NCBI GenBank assembly: GCA_032871835.1
Contig: CM065299.1
Location: forward strand, 26,367,074 to 26,431,073
Origin: Dipteronia dyeriana
Lineage: Eukaryota; Streptophyta; Magnoliopsida; Sapindales; Sapindaceae
Reading direction: 5' to 3'
Length of the DNA stretch: 64,000 nt
In this document: positions 1 to 9,149 of the stretch, in pieces
Layout: every line of letters begins with the position of its first letter
Position numbering within the stretch: the first letter of the stretch is position 1
Notes under the pieces: model-generated
Seen by the model: the letters and a program-made list of their open reading frames with translations, nothing else
Databases searched by the model: none
Told to the model about the DNA's origin: nothing
Position numbers and translations under genes: made by a program

Positions 1-945
1 ATCACCGATGATTTGGAACTTATCAACAGAAAGGCCAACGGCAGTTATACGAAGGCGTTGGGGTGGTTTGCCTGCTCGGCTGGCAAGGCTTTGGATAAGC
101 TGGCGCCATTGGTGTCCACGCGGCAGACCAAGGGTCATGCCTAAGTCCACAACATGGACTAAACTCTCTCCCTCAAAGGCTTCCAATATTGACAAGTTAG
201 CGATAAAGTGACCAAACTGAATATGTGGGCAAAATTCGTAGACAAGGCGCAAAGCTTCTTCCTTCTTATCAGAGGCAATGTCCATTATATTCATCGTGGG
301 TGCGGTAGAATTATTATCAACCGCTCCAAGGGGTTGAACCATTGCAAGACGGTCAGTAAGGCCTTCGACAAAGCAAGAAGCAACGCGTTGGAAGGAAGAT
401 CCGAAGACCAAAGCATTGGCTCTAAGCTCTGATAACAAAGCTGAGGCATGTGACTTGTCTCTACAAGCCACAGCTTCAGCACAAGCAATGAGAAGCTGAA
501 CAAGCTTCATCCCATCCGTGGTTCCATCTTCTTTAGTACTACTTTCACCATCGTGATCAGCATTGATCATGGCAGCTGCCGCCTCTTCCACTGCTTCGGC
601 TGCAAGATATCTTTGACTATAAGTCCATATGTGATCCCTGAACTGCAGCCTTGGAAAGCTATTCAAACTACTAGTGCTGCTACTTCTGCTGATACAGCTT
701 CCACCGCTGTATTGACTACTGTCAGTACTCGCAATGGTTTCAGCAATGCTCATTGTTCGTTTAATCCTCTTTTGCTCCCTGGTAATTTCATCGGGACACG
801 ATAGGATCCAGCTAGAAGCAGCATTTGCCAACATTGGCATGAAAGGATAGTAGTAATCCATTGTTGAAAGGCCAAGTTCAAGGCCAATCATATCATTACT
901 CATTTGATCGCTATAAAGCTTACAATTAGACAAGAATGGAATCAT
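1..945 (-). CDS. GRAS-family transcriptional regulator, N-terminal 315 codons (C-terminus outside window)
   Basis: The frame is open from ATG at 945 to the left edge, with an in-frame TGA 15 bases upstream of that ATG, so the start is well placed. About 145 residues of variable N-terminus, rich in Ser, come first. The GRAS domain then starts with a leucine-rich block (LVQLLIACAEAV, near residue 148) and includes the VHIID-type motif as VHVVDLG near residue 263. GRAS proteins are plant nuclear regulators of development and symbiosis. The domain sequence (for example SELRANALVFGSSFQRVAS and GLPRGHQWR) looks to me like the RAD1 group, which is linked to arbuscular mycorrhiza, but this is recognition from memory. 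A SCARECROW-like or DELLA-like relative is the alternative, although no DELLA motif is seen. No frameshift or stop occurs in the visible part. The PFYRE and SAW regions lie outside the window. Confidence 0.9.
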   Translation of the reverse strand, partial: MIPFLSNCKLYSDQMSNDMIGLELGLSTMDYYYPFMPMLANAASSWILSCPDEITREQKRIKRTMSIAETIASTDSSQYSGGSCISRSSSTSSLNSFPRLQFRDHIWTYSQRYLAAEAVEEAAAAMINADHDGESSTKEDGTTDGMKLVQLLIACAEAVACRDKSHASALLSELRANALVFGSSFQRVASCFVEGLTDRLAMVQPLGAVDNNSTAPTMNIMDIASDKKEEALRLVYEFCPHIQFGHFIANLSILEAFEGESLVHVVDLGMTLGLPRGHQWRQLIQSLASRAGKPPQRLRITAVGLSVDKFQIIGD

Positions 946-1028
946 CTCTAAAGCTCTCTTCGATCTCTCGCCTTCTCATAAATATATTCAACGATGCTCT
1001 GAAAGAACCTATTAGCAAGGGAGACTGC

Positions 1029-1036
1029 TTTAAATA
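1029..1036 (-). promoter_or_regulatory. Candidate TATA box of the GRAS gene
   Basis: The minus strand reads TATTTAAA about 85 bases before the ATG at 945, a normal spacing for a plant TATA box with a short leader. Only position and motif support it. Confidence 0.3.
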
Positions 1037-1379
1037 GAAATCTCGCGGAAATTACTATGAGAATTGGACAAATGATCGATAAAGAATTGAATTCATATAT
1101 GGTTGTCTCCTTACACTATAGCATTCAATATAAAATTTTGCATCGAGCAATCGCAGAGCATTGTCCTACTTGTCCTTTTCATAAAACTTTGGATTCTCTT
1201 TCCTTGTCTTCACTTCCCACCTAGGTGGTCACTCCGATTTCATACACACCGTGATTGGAAAAAAAATCTTGTTGCCGGTAACCCTAGATATCCTAACTTT
1301 GTATCTCGTTATAATCTCAACTATCAATGTGTCAATTTATAAATAGACATTGTCACAAGGGTTCAATAGTTGCATCATC
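1037..1379. other. Upstream flank of the GRAS gene, no gene seen
   Basis: No coding region is recognised. The sequence is moderately AT-rich and unique-looking, and runs directly into the transposon insertion at 1391. Before that insertion the flank would have continued at 2569. Confidence 0.5.
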
Positions 1380-1390
1380 GGTTGGGATCA

Positions 1391-2557
1391 AGGGCGGAGG
1401 AACGTGGGAGCCGGTGGGGGCCATGGCCCCTACAACCCAAAAAAAAAAATCACAAAATTTAAGTAAAATTTCTTTATAAAATAATATATTGTAATATTGT
1501 ATATTCAATTAACCATATATTCTACTGTCAGTCTTGTTTTTTACAGCATCAATAAATTTTATTTGTTTTTTAACGATAAATGTTTAGTCTTGCTACTTTA
1601 TACTTAAAAATATTATTGTTATAAATTATAAGGAAAAACCTACTTATATCTAATTTTATGATTTTATATTTTACATATAAAAGAAAGAAAATACATTGTT
1701 TTTGGATTTGATTTTCTATACATCATCAATCAGTCTATCCTATATATACACTTCTTTTTCTTTTTTTCTTTTTTAGTTTTTCCCTTAAACAATTTTATTA
1801 TTTGTGCTGCAAATAAATTGTTCTCATTCTACGGTTCATCTATCCAAATAATTTCAGTTACAAGATTACAAATTAATAAATATTTTAGGTTTATTTTTCA
1901 GTTTTGTATTTATTATTTTCTTAGGTTATTAATATGATTTTGCTATATTTATTGTACTGGTTTGTTATTTAAACGTTTATTTTTTTAAAATTATTTCGAT
2001 TTTATTATAACTTAATTTTGTTTGACCCTCAGAGGCGTAGCTTAGATGGTAAATGGACATAGGGCTTGGACAAGTGACTCTCAAGTCTGCGGCTTGAATC
2101 ATATCAATTGCGAAAAACTTAAAAAAAAAAATGGTATAAATAGATAAATAAATAGATACAATAAAAAAAAGTTAATATTATTTGACATATTAAAACCTCA
2201 TAAGTCTGTTCATCTTCGTCAACATCTAGAATATGATTTTCTTACAAACTCTTTAATCTTGTATATTGAAAGGAAAATCACATTGAAACTTTTTTTTCTT
2301 GAAGTATAAATCACTAGTATAGATTTGATTGATGTTGGAGATTTAAAAGAGTAATTGGTTCATTTTGATTCATAAAACCGGTATATATTTTATTTATTAA
2401 TTAATTTGTTGTATCATTATATATATAGGACTAGATGCTATTACATTTTATTTTTTCAATAACTAGTTTTTTAAATTTTAGTATATTTGTCATACGTTAA
2501 TTTGAATATGTGTTTGTGTCTTGGCCTCTCCAAAACCGAAATCCTGACTTCGTCCCT
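1391..2557. mobile_element. Non-autonomous DNA transposon, about 1.17 kb, 11-bp target duplication
   Basis: The bases ggttgggatca occur immediately left (1380-1390) and immediately right (2558-2568) of the element, an exact 11-bp target duplication. The ends are short imperfect inverted repeats: AGGGCGGAGGAACG on the left and, on the other strand, AGGGACGAAGTCAGG on the right. The interior is very AT-rich and has no transposase frame. An 11-bp duplication is long for hAT (8) and near the Mutator range (9-11), so a Mutator-like non-autonomous element is the best guess. The superfamily is uncertain because the terminal repeats are short. Confidence 0.7.
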
Positions 2558-2568
2558 GGTTGGGATCA

Positions 2569-4123
2569 AAACCGAATACAAAAGTGGGAAGTCTGACATT
2601 ACTCTTCTTGTTTTTGTTCGCATTTTTAATCCTTTTTCGTTTTCTACACACGGTGGAAAGGATAAGTTTACCAAGTTTTATACACCTTCTTAGCTTGGAG
2701 TATTGAAAGAGATGGCTTCTAGAACTAAGGGTGCCTTGAGAAAAAAAAAACTTGTATGTTGATGTTTTCCTTCCCCTGAATATATAAGACAATTAATAAT
2801 TTATGTTTTTCTACTTAAATTCTTTTTGTAGGGTATAGAAGGTGTTCAAGAAATGCAACTTAATGTAATATCATTATATCAAGAAAGTTAACAAAACGAA
2901 AGACAAGATGAAAACTGTGTAACGCTATATGGTTCTGGAGCAACTAATTTCTCCCAAAATTGCTCCACTAGTCCACTTGCATGTCCAAATAAAATCTCTG
3001 AGATTAAATTAACTATAAGTTATGCTTGCTTTTCTGATATTAACTATATCAAATTTGTACTTCACATATTAAACACAAAGCAGATCGACTAATTTAACTT
3101 GCAGTTCCCCATCTAATATCAAAATTGCAGGCCTGCAATGCCTACCCTAAGCTCATGCAGTCTCTTGTTCTTGATCATCATTGCAGTTTGTCCGTGCCGG
3201 TTACCACTATATCCAAAAGCTTAAATTGTCATTATTGGCTCTAACAGTGATATAAAACACTCTAACAGACTTCCTCACATGCCAGATAAATGAACTTGTC
3301 ATATGGATCAAGTCCAAATATAGATACAGGTTGCAAAATAAATATAAAAACTAATGTATGTAGGGGGGATTCGAACCCTCATAGACCAATCCAAGCTCCA
3401 ATTACCACATAATTAAAAACTTAAACTCTCAGATAAATACCAAAATAATGATATAAAACGTTCTAACAGTCTACGGCTAGACCATCCCTAATGAATTCTA
3501 GAATCGGGTTTGTGTTGCCGGCCTAATTGAGTACATGGAGAAAAGTACAATACACATGCATATATGATGATGAAGATGCATTGATGTGTCTTTGACCCCT
3601 TACTGGTCATTAATAGTATATCTTAATACACCTGCTAAGTACTTAACTTTTATGCATGGATTACACATATTCCATATTTAATTTTTGTGGTTTGAGTACA
3701 TGTTCTAGTGCGGCATATTTTAAGGTACTCCCTTCCTGGCAACAGACAATTTATCATAGTATGCTCTATGCTGGCTTTGGTTTTGATTGAACGGTGTGGT
3801 AAGCTACTCTAATCAGAATTATGGTGTACTTCATTTCACTCTATAATATCCTCAATTACAGGAACATAATTTCTTTTTAAAGTCGCACATTCTACAGATG
3901 CAACATATTCCACGTCACGACACAAGGGAAAGACAATGAGGGAAAGACAAATGGGAAATAATTAAAGTAAAATTGCCAATGCATTGGTTGGAAGTTTGGA
4001 ACATGGAACATGGAACAGGAGGCCACATATGTTTTTTTTTTTAATGATTGTTAGAGTGCTTATATTGTAATAGTTCAGCCCATCAAACCTCACGTTGGGT
4101 TTTATACATGCGTTCTTCACCCT
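2569..4123. other. AT-rich intergenic DNA between the two DNA transposons
   Basis: Apart from the short repeat at 3201-3469, no gene or element is recognised. Frames in this stretch are short, overlap on both strands and lack any known motif. Confidence 0.5.
3201..3469. repeat. Dispersed plant repeat with about 68-bp terminal direct repeats and a Pol III B-box
   Basis: Segments 3201-3268 and 3402-3469 are related direct copies. Both start with ttaccac and both end with a block close to tgatataaaac..tctaacag. Between them, at 3367-3377 on the minus strand, is a perfect tRNA-type B-box, GGTTCGAATCC. No convincing A-box is seen. It may be a decayed SINE or another short dispersed repeat. Confidence 0.5.
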
Positions 4124-4131
4124 CGTAATCA

Positions 4132-7100
4132 TAGACATGACCCCGGTTCCAATCGGTTCTGATTTTGGTTTCGTTTCGAAACCGACGGTTACGGTTCTGG
4201 AAAGAGCCAGAACAGAAGCCAGAACAGGAACCAGAACCGTGGAACCGAGGTTCCGGTTCGACCGGTTCCGGTCCGGTTTCACCGGTTCAGTTCCTTTTTT
4301 TTTCCTTATTATATATTTATACTCATTTAAAAAAAAATATGAAAACATAAGACATGTAATAATAGGAAATTGTAAATGAATTTTACTGTGTTAGGCCGTA
4401 AGCCGAAATTAAAATTAAAAAAATAATACTGAATACATAAATTGAAATAAATGTATAAAACTAAAAATGAAAAAAATTGGTCTTGCACTTAATTTGTACC
4501 AAAATTAAGTTGCCTACGTATCCTCTTGGACTCGGGGTTTAGAGGAATCAAAGACCACGTAGTTCTTTTATATTTTATTGTCTTTTAAATATGTAATTTT
4601 ATAAGTCTGTAACTAATCGCTGCCATCCGTTCCGATACCGGTGGTGTGATCATCATCGAAGAAATCATAAATCACTTATGGCTATAATTTTTGTTGTCTA
4701 TATCCAGCCTTTGTCCAATCATCAACACACACTTGGACTTGAATTGATTCTGGACTCAAAAGCGACCGTCTTGCGACCAAAATATTTCCACCCGCGCTAA
4801 ACTCTTGTTCCACATCCACTGTAGAAACCGGTGTTGTAAGAATCTGTTTGGCTATTATAGACAAGATTGGGAAGTGCTTTTCATGTTCTCTCCACCAATG
4901 TAGAATATCAAATTTATCCACATCATCGTCTCCTATAAACTTAAAATTGGTACTGTGATAAGTTTCTATCTCATCATACGAGATCGAACTTGATGAAGAA
5001 GAAGAAGAACCTCGTAATCTTTTGCTCTTTTGGGATAAAAGTGCAGACCCTGCCCCCAACACTCCAAAAGATCGAGTTTGTGAGACATTTTCATTTTGTG
5101 GAACACTAATGTTTAATGATGGACCATAAATTCTACGATATTCATCATATAACTGATAAAATAATATCTTAATTGCAGCACAATAAGTATTAATTTCTAA
5201 TTGTATACCTAAACATTTATAATAAAGAGTTAAATAATCTGTCAATGCATCTAGTTTACAACGTGGGTCAAAACACAACGCAAGCAGGTAAATAGTTGGA
5301 AACTCCCTATAATAGTCTAACCATTTTTTTTTCATAGCTTCAATGCATGCCTGTAATTGTATATCAGATAAACAGTCAGCAAATGCACCAGCAATATTAC
5401 AACCCTCAATAATAAATAATTGAGTAGTAGGATAACAAATATCTAATAAATTGTTAGTAGCACTATTAAAAACTTTTAATAAATTACAAATTTTTGTACA
5501 AACATCGCAATGGTGTGCATAAAGATTAATTTGACTAACAATATATTGCATAAAAGAAACTAATAAATCCCTATATTCATAACTTTCACAAAGCAATTTA
5601 TAAGTAGAGTTCCAACATGTTGGAACATCACGAGAAAATCTAATGGGATGTCTACCTGCCTGTTTACAAAATCTTACCCATGCTTTCATAACATTAAGAT
5701 GTGTCCACAAATATGAGAGGGCCTCTTTAATGGGTTTAATAAAAGTTTGAAGAATTTCCAAACATTTTTGAACGCATAAATTTAAAACATGGCAAACACA
5801 TTTTTGATGAAAAAATTTACTATTAAAATAAGACTTGCATAATTCAATTAAAGCAGGAATAACTGCTGTATTATTAGAAGCATTATCAAAACCAATTGAA
5901 AAAATTTTGCTTTCAATTTTATACTCTTCAAAAATGATTTTCATATTTTTATAAATATTATCAGCAGTATGTGCATCATCAAAAACTCTAAATGCAAGAA
6001 TTCTTTTTTGTATTGTCCATACTTTGTCCATATAATGACAAGTTACACCTAAGTATGAATGCATTCGCCAATAGTCAGTCCATATGTGAACACATACGGA
6101 AACAAGACCTATATAGTTCGCAAAATATTTTTTTAAAATCCTTTTTTCCTTTTTATAAATATCATACATTGTACGCGTGAGAGTGGTCCTAGGGACACGA
6201 CATGCAGCAGGATTTAATGCTTTATGACAATATTTAATAAAACCAACTTTTTCACCAAAACTAAAAGGTAAATGTTCTACAATTACCATCCTAGCTAATT
6301 CTTCTCTATTAGCTTGATCACTATATTTAAATAATTGAGTGTCAGGGGTAGAAAACCTGGAAATTTGAGATTGTGCATTCCTCTTAGCAAGTTCTATTGG
6401 ATGACGGGTGGTAATATGCTTCCTATATGTGTCGTATCCTCCAGATTTAGTCCACTTGTATTCTCTAGGGCAGTAATTGCACACCGCCCAACATGTTCCA
6501 TTCGGTTTCGTAACTTTCTTCATGTGGAGAATGAATATATCAGATTTGAGCTGCTTCTTATCCTTCTCTACCGTCTCTTCAAAATTTGGATTTGCAGCAA
6601 AACCGGGTATATTTTCTGATTGGCTTGTCAGGGCTAGGGCTAGGGGCGCTAGGTTGGCTAGAATTGGGTTCAGAAATTATTAAAGGGTGATTTGGATTGA
6701 TTGGATAGTTTAGAGATTCAAGATAGGCTTGCCGTTGTAGGACCTCATGGTAAGCGGTGTCATCAAAACCGATATTATCCGGTTGGACCGGATCTGGCTC
6801 CGACATACGACCCTTACCGGTCCTGGAAATGAAATGCCTTGGTGGAATATCTCTTACTCCACTTCCACTTGCCATCGAAAAAAATAATTTGTAAAAAAAC
6901 TCTTCAAAAAAATTAAGATAAATGGAAGAAATTAAAATTTAATTTTTTATTGGAAATATATTTTAAAAATTGTTGACAAGGATTTTTAAATGATTTTAAA
7001 AAATAATAATTGCAATGCACTAAATATAAACAAATAAATAATTGACTAATTGGGATATAATTGAAGAGAATTAGGAGAATTGAGATTTGAGAGAGAGTTA

Positions 7101-7445
7101 AGACTTGAGAGAACAATTGTATGATAATAAATGAATTAGGGGGGGGGGGGGGGGGGGTATTTATAGGAAATAAAGAATTAAAGGGGGAAAAAAAAATTGA
7201 GGTCAGCAGACCGTTGGAGCCCAACGGCTCTTTTAAGTTTTTTTTTTTAAATTCAATTTTTTTTAAAAAAGGCCAGGAACCGGGACCGAACCGTCGGTTC
7301 CTGGTCGGTTTTTTAAGAGAAGGAACCGGAACCGAACCGGAACCGAACCGAATCGACGAACCCAATGTTCCGGTTACGGTTACTATTCATTTTTACACTG
7401 TTACGGTTCGGTTCCACGGTTCGAACCGAACCGTGGTCATGTCTA
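4132..7445 (-). mobile_element. hAT-superfamily DNA transposon, full length, 3.3 kb
   Basis: The ends are inverted repeats: TAGACATGACC at 4132 and GGTCATGTCTA ending at 7445. The flanking octamers cgtaatca (4124-4131) and cataatcg (7446-7453) match at 6 of 8 positions, as expected for an aged 8-bp hAT duplication. Inside each end is a subterminal block of many short GGTTC/GAACC units (about 4143-4290 and 7268-7435), typical of hAT transposase binding regions. One transposase gene on the minus strand fills the middle. A run of 19 G residues lies at 7139-7157, upstream of that gene. Confidence 0.88.
4682..6875 (-). pseudogene. hAT transposase (BED zinc finger, hAT dimerisation domain), one frameshift
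   Basis: The main frame (6523-4682) encodes 613 residues. It begins with a BED-type zinc finger (Cys15, Cys18, His36, His41), continues through an RNase H-like transposase core of the RICESLEEPER/Daysleeper type, and ends with the C-terminal hAT dimerisation region (about residues 539-613, with TPVSTVDVEQEFSAGG and RRSLLSPESIQ). A separate 98-codon frame (6875-6579) supplies a plausible N-terminus starting MASGSGVRD. The two overlap in sense and are offset by a single base near 6600-6610. The downstream frame stays open upstream of its first ATG, so one small indel appears to have split one gene of about 730 codons. An intron is less likely because there is no gap. The long intact core suggests recent activity or possible use from the internal ATG. 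Confidence 0.85.
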
Positions 7446-7453
7446 CATAATCG

Positions 7454-7763
7454 TAGACTTGACTTCACGTATTCATATATGACCCAAAATACATATCTAC
7501 TTAGTTAAGAGATATGAAGGTATTTACATACTTGTCTAAGATCTCACTTGCTAACAATATGAGATGTGACATATATAGTACTTTTGGGTTTAAGATTTTG
7601 AGATTTTGGATTTGTTTGTTACTAACATAATATTAGAGTTTTGTTATATATTTAAATTTTTTATTTTTATATGAACTTGTTATTTGGGTTTGAACAATGT
7701 GATAAATCCATTGGCCTTGCACGTGAGAGGCCAGAGGCGTGTTAGATTGCTTATTTATTATTA
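7454..7763. other. Short unannotated spacer between hAT element and gypsy element A
   Basis: This is 310 bases of AT-rich sequence with no recognised gene or repeat. It ends in the target duplication of element A. Confidence 0.5.
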
Positions 7764-7768
7764 TTAGG

Positions 7769-8652
7769 TGTTGACGTTGATTTCTGGATTGTATCAGAAA
7801 AGTAAACAAGGATTGGATTTCGACTATAATTTCAAAGATAAAGAGAAGGAGAAAGTAATTAAGAAGCGAGTTTTTTACGTGGTAAAACTCCGATGACCGG
7901 AGAAACGTCCACGGGTGGTTGAATGATCAACTAAGCCAAAATCCACTATGAAATTATAATATTACAAGCTCTCGATCTCTCTTTTTTCTCTCTGTATTTT
8001 TTGTTAATGAATGCTTAAATTCTCTTTTGGTCAGATTACGGGTCTATTTATATATTTATAGAACCCTAATCTGCTTTGTACAAGTAATAGAAGGTCTTTG
8101 TATTTAATTACAATTATTTAATTACTTGAAGCTGATTGTTTTCTTTCCTGTTTCGGAGTCTTGTATTGAGATCGAATGAGACTCTAGTAATGTAGTCCAA
8201 TTAGGACTTATTTCCTTATAAGAGCAGTCTTTTTGAAGAAATAAAGTTGCTGCCTGATTGGGAACCTTTCCTGTTTAATATTTTGTTCTTATTTGGATTC
8301 CTTTTTGATATGGATATCTATGTGTATCTTAATGACTTGGTCCACATGGACTATGCGCTGGACTTCTATTCAGTTTTCTTCATGTTTGTCCCGAATAAGG
8401 ACAATATCCGCGGTCCCGAGTAACGTTATTTGACCCGAGTAGAAATGCCAGCCCCGATTGTCATTGATTGATCCCGAGTAGTATATAATGTTGATTGAAC
8501 CTGTAAGTTTTGTTCAACATCTGCTTACTCGGGTTGATTCCTCTTCGGTGATATCTTTATAGGATATTTTTTGAATGCCTATTCGGATATCCACCTGGCA
8601 ATTTGTCCTTTTTGTTGATGACGTGTCCGTATGATAAAATTCATATATGACA
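7769..8652 (-). repeat. 3' LTR of element A
   Basis: It starts TGTTGACG and ends ATGACA on the plus strand, with the TG..CA termini usual for LTRs. It matches the LTR at 14853-15748 along its whole length with scattered substitutions. A purine-rich tract on the minus strand (plus-strand bases 8653-8664, atacccccttaa) adjoins it as the polypurine tract. Confidence 0.92.
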
Positions 8653-9149
8653 ATACCCCCTTAAAATATTTTGCTGAACTGGGTTTTACTTCGGGCAAAA
8701 GTATTTTAATCAATGTTTTCAATATCTTTTCAGTACCCGAGTAAATATCTTGTCATAATGACATGTCTTAATGATGACCCTGCAAATTTGATTTTCCTCC
8801 TCATGCGAGATCTTTAATGACGGCGACGTTTTGGAGTTCTAACGGCGAAAGCCAGTTCTCCTTTTGACACGTGTCCCTTGCCTCTTCATTTTTCGATATC
8901 ATTTATGAGAAATGACTCACGCGTTTCCCCGTGCGCTGCCTATGTCATCAATCCTCATCATTGTTTTCTTCCATCTTGAGATCTAGGGTTTCATGCTATT
9001 ATTTCTTTAAAATTCTTCACTGGGACAGAGTTGGTTCATTCTCAAAGATTTTTCAGCAGAAAAAATTTCTTAAACCCACATTTCTTTACGCAGAAGGTCG
9101 AGACTTTCCATTGAAGATCTTGCATCAAACTTTATTCAAGGTTAGTTTT

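Noticed and set aside
291..503. 70-codon minus-strand frame within the GRAS gene
   Set aside because: It is an off-frame shadow. The GRAS motifs are read in another minus-strand frame that is open from 945 to 1.
7121..7450. 109-codon plus-strand frame at the right end of the hAT element
   Set aside because: It begins before the poly-G run and is made of subterminal GGTTC repeats; the minus-strand frame there (150 codons) is likewise repeat-derived.
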